A stretch of DNA of 64,000 nucleotides from JAUHXS01 sp965213575 (GTDB lineage: Bacteria; Bacteroidota; Bacteroidia; Chitinophagales; JAUHXS01): positions 1 to 64,000 of the forward strand of contig CBDBZN010000020.1 in the NCBI GenBank assembly GCA_965213575.1, given 5' to 3'. The number at the start of each line of letters is the position of its first letter. Position 1 is the first letter of the stretch. The notes beneath the pieces are model-generated. The model made no database searches and was not told the origin of the DNA. It saw nothing but the letters and a program-made list of their open reading frames with translations. Below are positions 8,283 to 17,011 of this stretch, piece by piece. The position numbers and the translations under genes are program-made.

Positions 8283-8798
8283 TTAGTCTTTATAATGGGA
8301 TAAGAAATCCCATTTTGTAGTATTACAATAATAGAACTCAGCACTTGAATATTCATATTTTTCAGGATAAGTACATAAGTTCCATCTTTCCTGTATAGGA
8401 TTATTATGAATATAGTCTAGCTTTTGCTCTAAAACATTTTCGGAATATAGCTCAACCGATAACGGGCGATTTTGCCAAAATTGATATTTTCTGTCTCTTA
8501 AATTAACCTCAAACTTTTTTAAAACCATGGGATATTTTTCGATCAAGTCGAATCGAATCTGCTGAGCAGTAAATTTCAAAAAATCACGTTGAACATTCTG
8601 TTTAGTATGTCCTTCCCTAATTTGCCATATCAAATGAATATGATTAGGCATTATTACAAAACCATACACTTTGATCCTTTTTTGTTTAACTAAAAAACTA
8701 AGACTGTCAATGACGATCATTTTATATTTATCATTTCTGAGAAGTAGTATCCAGTCTTTTATTGTAGCAGTAAAGAAAATAGGATGAGTAGCGTACAT
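8283..8798 (-). CDS. REP-associated tyrosine transposase (RAYT, Y1/HUH family)
   Basis: A 171-residue IS200/IS605-like single-strand nuclease. The HUH motif is PNHIHLIW (H53, H55) and the catalytic tyrosine is Y129 in LDYIHNNP, the typical RAYT signature. RAYTs usually recognise the REP hairpins that flank them, and REP-like hairpins sit 34 bases beyond its stop and about 117 bases upstream of its start. All catalytic residues are present, so it looks intact. It converges on the Fic gene with the hairpin cluster between. RAYT genes are generally single-copy, domesticated elements. Confidence 0.9.
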   Translation of the reverse strand: MYATHPIFFTATIKDWILLLRNDKYKMIVIDSLSFLVKQKRIKVYGFVIMPNHIHLIWQIREGHTKQNVQRDFLKFTAQQIRFDLIEKYPMVLKKFEVNLRDRKYQFWQNRPLSVELYSENVLEQKLDYIHNNPIQERWNLCTYPEKYEYSSAEFYYCNTTKWDFLSHYKD

Positions 8799-8915
8799 CT
8801 GATATTTTTAGGATTATTTATAACACTTTACAAAACCATTTAATTAAGATTTATTACATCAAATATACAAATATTACATTGCAATAAATTACATGAGTTA
8901 CATAATCCAATTAAG

Positions 8916-8961
8916 CATCAGGTATCTACACAAACGCCCCCGTCAGGTGTTGTCACCTGAC
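8916..8961. repeat. Partly deleted REP unit upstream of the RAYT gene
   Basis: GTCAGGTGTTGTCACCTGAC at 8942-8961 is identical to 8199-8218. Before it, CATCAGGT joins directly to ATCTACACAAACGCCCC. Compared with the 8156 unit, 18 bases (the right arm of the first hairpin) are missing. The unit is therefore a deleted copy of the same two-hairpin element. Confidence 0.75.
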
Positions 8962-8998
8962 TTCACATTCAAATTTTTCCTGCCATTTATAGTAATGC

Positions 8999-9029
8999 TT
9001 TAGTATTTAACATATAGTTCTTACTTTTG
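8999..9029 (+). promoter_or_regulatory. Candidate promoter for asd
   Basis: TACTTTTG at 9022-9029 matches the Bacteroidota -7 consensus TAnnTTTG exactly. TTTA at 8999-9002 (consensus TTTG) stands 19 bases before it, the canonical spacing. The asd ATG at 9050 follows 20 bases later, leaving a short leader. Confidence 0.55.
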
Positions 9030-9049
9030 CTATTCAAATATAAATTTTT

Positions 9050-10042
9050 ATGAAAATAGCAGTAATAGGTGCCACCGGTATGGTGGGAAATGTCATGCTT
9101 CAGGTGCTTGCTGAAAGCAGCTTAACAATTGATGAATTGCTTCCGGTAGCATCTGCCAAATCAATTGGAAAAGAGATAAAGTTTAATGGTACTTCTTATA
9201 CTGTAATGGGTATGGAAGCTGCTATTGCTCAAAAACCTCAAATTGCTATTTTTTCTGCAGGAGGAACTACTTCGAAAGAATGGGCGCCTAAATTTGCTGA
9301 AGCCGGAACAGTAGTAATAGATAATTCTTCTGCGTGGCGGATGGAGAAAAATATTCCTTTAGTAGTTCCTGAAATAAATGCAAAAGCATTAACTCGCAAG
9401 GATAAGCTTATTGCCAATCCTAATTGTTCTACCATTCAAATGGTACTTGCCTTAGCTCCACTTCATGAAAATTATAAAATTAAAAGAATCGTAGTCTCTA
9501 CTTATCAATCTGTAACAGGTACAGGTGTAAAAGCTGTTGAGCAAATGGAAAATGAACGTAAAGGAAATTATTCTGAAAAAGTATATCCTCATATCATTGA
9601 TAAAAACTGTTTACCGCATGGTGGTGACTTTGATGAAACCGGATACACTACTGAAGAACTTAAATTAGTTAATGAAACCAGAAAAATCTTAAACGACCAA
9701 TCAATAAATGTTACTGCAACCGTTGTGAGAGTGCCTGTGGTAGGAGGCCATTCCGAAAGTGTGAATGTAGAATTTCAAAAAGACTATGATTTAGAAGAGG
9801 CCAGAAGCATACTGGCTCAAAGTGATGGAATTACACTACAAGACGATCCTGCAAATAATGTTTATCCTATGCCCATTAACGCAGAAGGAAAAAATGATGT
9901 ATTTGTTGGTAGGTTAAGGCGAGATAATTCTCAGCCTAACACGCTTAATATGTGGATTGTTGCAGATAATCTTAGAAAAGGAGCTGCTACTAATGCTGTT
10001 CAAATTGCGGAGTATTTGGTGAATAATGGCTTAATTAGCTAA
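9050..10042 (+). CDS. asd: Aspartate-semialdehyde dehydrogenase
   Basis: NADP-dependent reduction of aspartyl phosphate to aspartate semialdehyde, the branch point to lysine/diaminopimelate, threonine and methionine. The nucleotide-binding loop is VIGATGMVG at the N terminus. The active-site cysteine is C126 in NPNCSTIQMV and the catalytic histidine is H234 in VVGGHSESV. Length 330 is normal. The gene stands alone with its own candidate promoter and a strong terminator hairpin behind it. Confidence 0.96.
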   Translation: MKIAVIGATGMVGNVMLQVLAESSLTIDELLPVASAKSIGKEIKFNGTSYTVMGMEAAIAQKPQIAIFSAGGTTSKEWAPKFAEAGTVVIDNSSAWRMEKNIPLVVPEINAKALTRKDKLIANPNCSTIQMVLALAPLHENYKIKRIVVSTYQSVTGTGVKAVEQMENERKGNYSEKVYPHIIDKNCLPHGGDFDETGYTTEELKLVNETRKILNDQSINVTATVVRVPVVGGHSESVNVEFQKDYDLEEARSILAQSDGITLQDDPANNVYPMPINAEGKNDVFVGRLRRDNSQPNTLNMWIVADNLRKGAATNAVQIAEYLVNNGLIS

Positions 10043-10067
10043 GCCTGCAAAACTTTACCACCCTTAG

Positions 10068-10093
10068 CCCCTCCTAATAGGAGGGGAATTTTT
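10068..10093 (+). terminator. Rho-independent terminator of asd
   Basis: Perfect 8-bp GC-rich stem CCCCTCCT/AGGAGGGG (10068-10075 with 10079-10086) and a three-base loop, followed by AATTTTT. It begins 26 bases after the asd stop. Confidence 0.75.
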
Positions 10094-10502
10094 GCATTTT
10101 AACGTTTACTAAGGCACATTCGCAATTAGAGCAGTTTTAAACTCAGAAATTTCTGAGTTGGGGAACGGCCTTTTTTTCAAGCTACTACAATCTCGAAATT
10201 GAGAGGGAGAGAAACATCAGATGTATGAAGCCACCAAAGGTGGTGAGTTTCTGCTGTTTTGGGTAGCATTTCTGAGATTGTTTGCGAGAAAAATCAGCCT
10301 TGAATTTTTTTTTGTTACTTTTCTTTTTTTCAAGAAAAAGAAAAGTAAGAAGAAATCATTGCAAAAATAACCTCGATTTTAGGCTTTTTTGATTAAAATC
10401 GGAGTGATTTACACCTATAAATTTCATTGAACTCCTTGGTATCATTCATTTTTCTTACTTGCGAATTTCCCTACTAATTGCTATCGGCTATAAGCTATTT
10501 AG
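10094..10502. other. Noncoding stretch with several strong hairpins
   Basis: No plausible gene in 409 bases. It holds a perfect 20-bp palindrome (AACTCAGAAA/TTTCTGAGTT, 10140-10159). It also holds a nested structure with outer stem CAATCTC/GAGATTG (10188-10194 with 10274-10280), middle stem AGAAAC/GTTTCT (10210-10215 with 10247-10252) and apical hairpin CCACC-AAA-GGTGG (10231-10243). Last is a 14-bp hairpin of TTACTTTTCTTTTT with its complement (10315-10328 with 10335-10348). It may be a dispersed repeat or a structured RNA; I do not recognise a named family. Confidence 0.5.
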
Positions 10503-12500
10503 CTATCTCAATTTCTTCAAAGATCTCCTGAGTACTTGTAAATCTTTATACACCTCATAATCTTTCGCATATAAAAGATTCAAACGCCTAATTGATTTTG
10601 TATCAGATAACGGAAATTTTACGGTATCAACCGGCGATATGATAGAAGGTTTAGTTTGAGGTAAATTAATGATGTATTCATCTTCTTTATCGTAATATCC
10701 CACCCATGTAGATGCTCCTATCAATACCCGCCACCAATTTTTAAAGAATTTAAAGCCATTCAAATAAATCATAATGGGACTTCCTATAAAAAAAATCAAG
10801 CACATTATTATATCAAACACTCTCTTATTACGCCTGTTTTGAGGCGAAACAATGTTTAAATTTATATCAAAACTATACAGATCGCCGGCTGAATTTTTAG
10901 AATTACTGCCAATGATCCCATCGCCTTCAGCATGAACAATTTTATAATCAACTTGTGCTCCAATATTGGTCATCCATCCAATTATCTCAGAAGAAGAAAT
11001 ATGTTTAGAGCAAAAAACTACTTCATTCACAGCATACATATCGACAGTTTCCCGGAGCCGTGCGATTGAACCTAACATATTATCATCTTCCTCATCTGCA
11101 TCTGATGGTGTAATATAACCTATATATTCTATCGTAATATTAGATTGCGTGATGAGCCGTAATACTCTATCAACCTCATCTTTGCCCCCTACAATTAACA
11201 TCCGTTTTTTATCCTTACGATTTTCTAACTTAAATCGCTGCATGGGTAATTCATTAAGCAATAATCTTAATAAGGTAAGGCTCACCATTGCCCACACCCC
11301 TCCTATTAATATCATGCCTCTTGAAAAACGATACGATTCCTCTAAAAAACCGTATACTGCTGCAATAAAAATTGTACCGACTAGTATTCCCCTTAATAGC
11401 CTCATAAGGCTGATGGGCCGGTCATACCCTCCACTGAAAAAAGCAGTTAGAATCCATATGATAATATATACAGGCACATTAAAAGACATGTAAGTTTCCG
11501 GATAGACGACTCCTTCTTCCAGTTTAATATTATGCTCCCAAAAATTTTTGAGCAGATACATACCAGTATAAATAATTGCTGCATCTAAAAAAGGTAAGAA
11601 TAAATTTTTTGCAATACTAAAAATGACGGTTAGAAAAGCTTTAGCATATATGGCCAAAGTAATTAAAAATGAAAAAGCTTTGGCATTACCGGAAGAAAAA
11701 TGTTTTTTAGCAAAGATGATCATTGCATTATAAAATACCTTCACATAATTAACAGTTTGCTTTTTTGTACTTTCTCCCTTGTAATGGATGATGGTAGTAT
11801 CCGGAAAATAATAATTTTTATATCCCGCCTTCAGGATGCGATAAGAAAGGTCAATATCTTCTCCATACATAAAAAAAGTTTCATCCAGTAACCCGATCTC
11901 ATCTAATACGTCTTTCCGGATAAGCATAAATGCCCCGGATAGTATTTCCACTTCGTGTATAGCATCTTTAGATAAATAACCTAAATGATATTGGCCAAAT
12001 GTTTTTGATTTTGGAAAGAGCGAAGACAATCCAAATATTTTGCAAAAAGCGATCCATGGCGTGGGCAAAGCACGTTTTGATTCCGGTAAAAAATTTCCTT
12101 TCCCGTCGATCATCTTTACCCCTAACCCTCCTGCTTTAGGATGTTGATCCATAAAAGTAATAATCTTTTCAAACGTATCTTCTTCAATAACTGTGTCGGG
12201 GTTAAGCAACAAAATATATTTACCACTCGCCTTTCTAATGGCTTGATTATTAGCTTTGGAAAAACCTTTATTATCCGAATTAGCAATGAGTTCGATTTCA
12301 GGAAAATTAGTTCGAACCATGTTAGCCGAAAAATCAGAAGAATGATTATCTATTACAAAAACCTCTACGGATAATCCTTCAGCAGCTTTTTTAACGGCCG
12401 TTAATGCTTGTTCTAAAAAATATCTAACATTATAATTAACAATGATGACTGAAAGTGAAATGGAAGATAGATTTTCTTTAGGCAAAACGGATCTAATCAT
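10503..12500 (-). CDS. Glycosyltransferase family 2 fused to a degenerate polyprenyl glycosylphosphotransferase-like membrane module
   Basis: A 665-residue fusion. Residues about 15-250 form a GT2 domain like rhamnosyltransferases (VIIVNYNVRYFLEQAL, VIDNHSSD, LLLNPDTV, MYGEDIDLSYR). From about 280 to 420 there are several hydrophobic segments. A Rossmann-like part (RMLIVGGKDEVDRVL, about 433-530) and a terminal segment follow. The end (RVFDIIMCLIFFIGSP...WRVLIGASTWVGYY) recalls the start and middle of WcaJ/WbaP sugar-phosphate transferases, but the segment is only about 100 residues and lacks much of the catalytic domain. It probably acts at the inner membrane on envelope or surface polysaccharide; the substrate is unknown. 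Confidence 0.8.
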   Translation of the reverse strand: MIRSVLPKENLSSISLSVIIVNYNVRYFLEQALTAVKKAAEGLSVEVFVIDNHSSDFSANMVRTNFPEIELIANSDNKGFSKANNQAIRKASGKYILLLNPDTVIEEDTFEKIITFMDQHPKAGGLGVKMIDGKGNFLPESKRALPTPWIAFCKIFGLSSLFPKSKTFGQYHLGYLSKDAIHEVEILSGAFMLIRKDVLDEIGLLDETFFMYGEDIDLSYRILKAGYKNYYFPDTTIIHYKGESTKKQTVNYVKVFYNAMIIFAKKHFSSGNAKAFSFLITLAIYAKAFLTVIFSIAKNLFLPFLDAAIIYTGMYLLKNFWEHNIKLEEGVVYPETYMSFNVPVYIIIWILTAFFSGGYDRPISLMRLLRGILVGTIFIAAVYGFLEESYRFSRGMILIGGVWAMVSLTLLRLLLNELPMQRFKLENRKDKKRMLIVGGKDEVDRVLRLITQSNITIEYIGYITPSDADEEDDNMLGSIARLRETVDMYAVNEVVFCSKHISSSEIIGWMTNIGAQVDYKIVHAEGDGIIGSNSKNSAGDLYSFDINLNIVSPQNRRNKRVFDIIMCLIFFIGSPIMIYLNGFKFFKNWWRVLIGASTWVGYYDKEDEYIINLPQTKPSIISPVDTVKFPLSDTKSIRRLNLLYAKDYEVYKDLQVLRRSLKKLR

Positions 12501-12689
12501 TTATACGCTCATAAAACTAAAAAATATATCAGATATTATGACAAATATACTTTATATCTAAAGAAGAACATATAGATCAGCATTTTAATAAGTAGCGCTT
12601 ATAAATTCAATACGGCAAATGATTAAAATCTTTTGAAGAAAACCATAATTATTATATTATTTTTAAAATATCTACTATATTTTAACTAC

Positions 12690-13187
12690 ATGAATATTAT
12701 CATACGACAAGCAGATAAAAATGATGTTGCCAAAATATTAGAAATTTTAAATTATGAAATCATTAATACCACAGTGGTATATGATTATCAAAAACGAACG
12801 TATGAAGAACAATTAAGATGGTTTAAAAAAAAGAAAGAAGAAAATTTACCCGTAATTGTTGCCGTAGTAGATGGAAAAGTGGCAGCTTATGGTACATATG
12901 GCATTTTTCGTCCATGGGAAGCTTATAAATTCAGCATTGAACATTCTTTATATGTTGAAAAAAATAAAAGAAAGTTGGGCATAGGAAAATTGATCCTTCA
13001 AGAACTTATTGATATAGCTAGATTAGAGGGATATCACACAATAGTTGCCGGCATAGATGCATCTAATCAAAACAGTATAATTTTCCATAAACAGTTTGGG
13101 TTTAAAGAAGTAGGGAATTTAAAACAAATAGGTTATAAATTTAATAAATGGTTAGATTTAACCTTCATGCAGCTATTTTTAAAATAA
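12690..13187 (+). CDS. GNAT N-acetyltransferase, phosphinothricin-acetyltransferase-like
   Basis: A 165-residue GNAT enzyme. I chose the ATG at 12690, because the upstream extension to 12633 is a low-complexity AT-rich stretch. The beginning (IIRQADKNDVAKILEILNYEI) and middle (TYEEQLRWF) resemble the PAT/MnaT group, which acetylates phosphinothricin or methionine-type amines. The acetyl-CoA loop is KNKRKLGIGKLILQ, and the C-terminal GIDASNQNSIIFHKQFGF is typical. The natural substrate cannot be told from sequence. It converges on clpX with only four bases between the stops. Confidence 0.85.
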   Translation: MNIIIRQADKNDVAKILEILNYEIINTTVVYDYQKRTYEEQLRWFKKKKEENLPVIVAVVDGKVAAYGTYGIFRPWEAYKFSIEHSLYVEKNKRKLGIGKLILQELIDIARLEGYHTIVAGIDASNQNSIIFHKQFGFKEVGNLKQIGYKFNKWLDLTFMQLFLK

Positions 13188-13191
13188 TAAA

Positions 13192-14427
13192 TTAAGCAAC
13201 TTTTAAAGCCCTTAAATTAGATTTATCAAATCGTTCCTTTGCATAATCAAGGGTGATGGTATAAGAAGATATTTCTTCTTGGGAAGGCAAATCGTACATT
13301 AAGTCTGTCATGATCACTTCACATATCGACCGCAACCCTCTTGCTCCCAATTTTAAGCTTAATGCTTGGCCAACGATAAAATCTAGTACATCTTCCTCAA
13401 TCTCCAGTTCAATATCTTCAATTTTAAATAATTTCTGATATTGTTTTACAAGAGCATTCTTAGGTTTTATTAAAATTTCCCTAAGCGTATCTGCATCTAA
13501 AGGTTTTAAATAAGTAAGCACCGGCAATCTACCTATCAACTCAGGAATCAATCCGTAAGTTTTTACATCTTGATGGCTAATATATTCTAACAAAGCACCT
13601 TTTTCAGCTTTAAAATTATTAGTAGATGTTTCAAAGCCAATCACGTTTGTTTTAACTCGGCGGCCAATAATTCTATCAATACCTTCAAAAGCCCCACCAC
13701 AAATGAATAATATATTTTGAGTATTGATTTTTACTAACTTTTGCTCGGGATGCTTTCTACCGCCTTGAGGAGGCACGCTCGCTTCTGTTCCTTCTAAAAG
13801 TTTCAACATTGCCTGTTGCACTCCTTCTCCAGACACATCTCTCGTAATAGATGGGTTGTCGCTTTTTCGTGCAACTTTGTCTATTTCATCTATATAAATA
13901 ATTCCTCTTTCCGCTTTTTTAACATTGTAATCGCAACTTTGCAATAATCGAGATAATATACTCTCGACATCTTCGCCTACATATCCTGCTTCTGTAAAAA
14001 CAGTAGCATCAGCTATAGCAAACGGTACATTTAAAAATTTAGCGATGGTTTTAGCTAAAAGCGTTTTACCAGTACCTGTTTCTCCAACTAAAAGAATATT
14101 AGATTTTTCAATTTCTACCTCATCATCATCAATCGTTTGATTGAGGCGTTTATAATGATTATAAACGGCTACTGATAATATTTTTTTTGCTGCATCTTGG
14201 CCAATCACATATTGATCGAGATATGCTTTAAGCTCAGCAGGTTTTAAAGCAGTTCTAAAATTTTCGGAGCGTGGATCATCTTTTTCATGAAGTTCGCCTT
14301 GAATGATTTTCTGAGCCTGTTCCACACAATTTTCACAAATGTGTCCCTCCAATCCGGCAATTAAAATTGCTACATCAGCTTTGCTTCGATTACAGAAAGA
14401 ACACTTAGAACCGCTTTTTCTAGACAT
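13192..14427 (-). CDS. clpX: ATP-dependent Clp protease ATP-binding subunit ClpX
   Basis: AAA+ unfoldase that feeds substrates to ClpP. The N-terminal zinc finger has cysteines C9, C12, C31 and C34. Walker A is GETGTGKT, Walker B IIYIDEID, and the pore loop is GYVGEDVES. The later GRRVKTNVIGF and arginine-rich LSLKLGARGLRSI (sensor 2) are present. Length 411 is normal. It begins one base after the clpP stop, so the two form an operon. Confidence 0.97.
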   Translation of the reverse strand: MSRKSGSKCSFCNRSKADVAILIAGLEGHICENCVEQAQKIIQGELHEKDDPRSENFRTALKPAELKAYLDQYVIGQDAAKKILSVAVYNHYKRLNQTIDDDEVEIEKSNILLVGETGTGKTLLAKTIAKFLNVPFAIADATVFTEAGYVGEDVESILSRLLQSCDYNVKKAERGIIYIDEIDKVARKSDNPSITRDVSGEGVQQAMLKLLEGTEASVPPQGGRKHPEQKLVKINTQNILFICGGAFEGIDRIIGRRVKTNVIGFETSTNNFKAEKGALLEYISHQDVKTYGLIPELIGRLPVLTYLKPLDADTLREILIKPKNALVKQYQKLFKIEDIELEIEEDVLDFIVGQALSLKLGARGLRSICEVIMTDLMYDLPSQEEISSYTITLDYAKERFDKSNLRALKVA

Positions 14428-14428
14428 A

Positions 14429-15115
14429 TTACTCTTTGCTTTTTTTACTTCGAACTAATACTTCATCGATCATTCCATATTCTTTAGCCTCTTCTGCCCT
14501 CATCCAATAATCCCTGTCAGAATCTTTTTCTACTTTTTTATATGGTTGTCCTGAATGAGCACTGAGAATTTCATAAAGTTCCTTTTTAAGCTTTAATACC
14601 TCTTTTAAAGTGATCTCCATATCACTGGCTTGCCCTTGCGCTCCACCCAAAGGTTGATGGATCATTACGCGTGAATGTTTTAAAGCTGTTCGCTTACCTG
14701 CTTCTCCGGCACATAATAAAACGGCTCCCATAGATGCGGCCATGCCTGTGCATATGGTCGCTACATCAGGAGAAACATATTGCATAGTATCATAAATACC
14801 CAATCCTGCATAAACTCCGCCTCCCGGACTATTAATATATAATTGTATATCTCTATCCGGATCTGTTGAATCTAAAAATAGTAACTGGGCTTGAACGATA
14901 TTAGCTACATAATCATTAATACCTTCCCCTAAAAAAATGATACGATCCATCATTAACCTGGAAAAAACGTCCATAGTGGCAACATTCATTGGCCTTTCTT
15001 CTATAATATATGGAGTCAGATTTTCTATATTCCCGATGTACTGATCAACACTCAATCCATTCATTCGCTTATGATTAACAGCGTAATTTCTAAACTCGTT
15101 TCTAATATTTTTCAT
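14429..15115 (-). CDS. clpP: ATP-dependent Clp protease proteolytic subunit ClpP
   Basis: Serine protease forming the ClpXP chamber. The triad is S128 (GMAASMG), H153 (VMIHQPLGG) and D202 (DRDYW). NSPGGGVYAGLGIYD is the conserved strand and turn before the serine. The N-terminal extension of about 30 residues before the core is common in Bacteroidota. Gene order tig-clpP-clpX is the widespread arrangement, and clpX follows immediately. Confidence 0.97.
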   Translation of the reverse strand: MKNIRNEFRNYAVNHKRMNGLSVDQYIGNIENLTPYIIEERPMNVATMDVFSRLMMDRIIFLGEGINDYVANIVQAQLLFLDSTDPDRDIQLYINSPGGGVYAGLGIYDTMQYVSPDVATICTGMAASMGAVLLCAGEAGKRTALKHSRVMIHQPLGGAQGQASDMEITLKEVLKLKKELYEILSAHSGQPYKKVEKDSDRDYWMRAEEAKEYGMIDEVLVRSKKSKE

Positions 15116-15192
15116 GTATAGTATTTATATCTTTTGTTTCTTATATACCAGGAGAAAAAGTAACTAATTCTTCTATAATAACTTATTTTAAA

Positions 15193-16584
15193 CTAAAATA
15201 GTTTAAATCTACTTTTAGGTTTTTTATGAATGTTTTTAGCAATATCCTTAAACTTATCTAAAGTTACCTCTTTATCTTTGATTGCAAAAACAGATTTCAT
15301 GTAAGTAAAGAGCTTTTCATCTAATAAGTTGTCGTACGCTTTCCTATATTGCTCTTCATTTTGAGCAAATTTGTCGACAAATTCGGTTAATTGTTCTTCA
15401 GGAAACGCACCGGCATTCATACCAAATTGCTCTAAAATAGACTTTCTGATCTGCCCCAACACTTCCTCGTGCTCCACTTTGATATCATTATCTTTAGCTA
15501 CTTTACTAGTGATCAGCATCCAACGTAAGCTCTTAGAAAAATCTTTATATTCTCTAGTGATTTCTTCTTCAGATATTTCTTCCTTGTTAGTAATTTTAAT
15601 CCATTTGGTTAAAAAATCATCCGGTAAAGGTACTTTAGTATCCTCTATTAATTTATTGACAATTTCTGTATTTAATATTCTATCACTTTGTACATCATAG
15701 TATTTCTTCAGATCTTCTTTGAGCTTACCTTTAAATTCTTCTAAAGATTTCACATTATCTTTTCCATAAACCTTGTCAAACAATTCTTGATTTACCTCAG
15801 TCTTTTTAACACGACTTATTTCTTCAATTTTCATTTTAAAATTAGGATTCACCTCTTTTATTTGATCTTCGTGAATTCCTAAAATTTGTTTGGCAACATC
15901 TTCTTTATCTCTCTCAAAGAATTTAAAAATTGGCACATTTATTTCTGCACCTTTTTTTAATTTCACTACTTCTTTTTCCCATTTAGAAGTAAGCATATCA
16001 GTAGCAATAGGTACATTTTTATTTAACCCATCTTCTTTTATTGCATCATTCTTATCCAGCTCTGTTAACTGTAATTGCAATACATCACCTTCGATAATAT
16101 CGTTGGGATGACTGACATCGCCATGTTGTTTAGCGATACGCCCTACTTCTTCTTCCAACACTTTATTATCAATGGCAATGATATTTTTAATAAATTTTGT
16201 TTTAGGCGACAAAGCTTTTACTTCAATATCAGGAGATAATCCTAATTCATACATAAATTCATAATCCTGAGCTTGTTTAATATCAGGCGTTACTTTATTA
16301 TCATCTTTCGGAATTGGTTGGCCTAAAATAGATATTTTGTTTTCTTTTAAATACTTATTTAATTCTTCTTGAACAATTTTATTTAACTCATCAGCTAAAA
16401 TATCATTTCCATACATATTTTTAATTACCCCACTTGGTACTTTGCCTTTTCTGAAACCTTTAATATGTACTTTTTTAGTCAGATCCTTAACCACATTATC
16501 CACTTTAGGAGAATAATCTTCTTTAACAATTTTAACCGTTAACAAAGCGGTAAGATTTCCTGTATTTTCTTGTGTGATGTTCAT
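15193..16584 (-). CDS. tig: Trigger factor
   Basis: Ribosome-bound chaperone for nascent chains. The ATG at 16584 gives 463 residues starting MNITQENTGNL; an upstream in-frame TTG at 16593 is less likely. The ribosome-docking signature is KGFRKGKVPSGVI near residue 50. The middle domain is divergent from E. coli (the FKBP-type core is hard to recognise), as usual in this phylum. The C-terminal region (from about 290) is the helical chaperone domain, and the end is basic (KKPKSRFKLF). An unusual set of mutually exclusive hairpins precedes the start codon. Confidence 0.9.
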   Translation of the reverse strand: MNITQENTGNLTALLTVKIVKEDYSPKVDNVVKDLTKKVHIKGFRKGKVPSGVIKNMYGNDILADELNKIVQEELNKYLKENKISILGQPIPKDDNKVTPDIKQAQDYEFMYELGLSPDIEVKALSPKTKFIKNIIAIDNKVLEEEVGRIAKQHGDVSHPNDIIEGDVLQLQLTELDKNDAIKEDGLNKNVPIATDMLTSKWEKEVVKLKKGAEINVPIFKFFERDKEDVAKQILGIHEDQIKEVNPNFKMKIEEISRVKKTEVNQELFDKVYGKDNVKSLEEFKGKLKEDLKKYYDVQSDRILNTEIVNKLIEDTKVPLPDDFLTKWIKITNKEEISEEEITREYKDFSKSLRWMLITSKVAKDNDIKVEHEEVLGQIRKSILEQFGMNAGAFPEEQLTEFVDKFAQNEEQYRKAYDNLLDEKLFTYMKSVFAIKDKEVTLDKFKDIAKNIHKKPKSRFKLF

Positions 16585-17011
16585 ATACAACAATTTATAG
16601 AAAGTACGGGCTTTTTGAGCCCTCTTTTTTAGTTAAAGAGGGAAATCCCTCAAATTTTGACATGGATCATTTCTTTTTCAGTATAAACTTTAATTAAATT
16701 AGAATGGAAATAAAGTTTAAATTACATAAACCTATTCCAATTCCTTTGATCCATATTTGATAATTTTTAAGACAGCTTATGTATAATTAATTAATATGCA
16801 ATATATTATACTTATGTTATTCCTCTAAAAAATTTATCTCATTAGCTTCAAAAGTACTTCATTTTTTCCTAAGTAAGAAGGGAAAACACGTGAATCTCTT
16901 ATATATAAAAATTCCTCATTTAAAGTTTAATTGTTGCGAACAAACTTTGAGGTGGCTCTAGTAATAAATGTTATGGAAAGTAAACAATCGTATATTAACT
17001 TTGAATACTTT
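16585..17011. other. Intergenic region between glf and tig with tig leader hairpins
   Basis: No gene is seen in about 430 AT-rich bases. On the minus strand, just before tig, four segments can pair in alternative ways: GAGGG (16651-16647), CCCTCTTT (16642-16635), AAAGAGGG (16627-16620) and AGCCC (16612-16608). Adjacent segments pair 1:2, 2:3 and 3:4, and segments 2 and 3 cannot serve two stems at once. There is no U-run after the last hairpin, so a terminator is not obvious. The remainder up to 17011 shows no clear signal. Confidence 0.45.

Noticed and set aside
7481..8961. CRISPR array
   Set aside because: The repeats are hairpins of two alternating types, irregularly spaced around genes, with no regular spacers and no cas genes.
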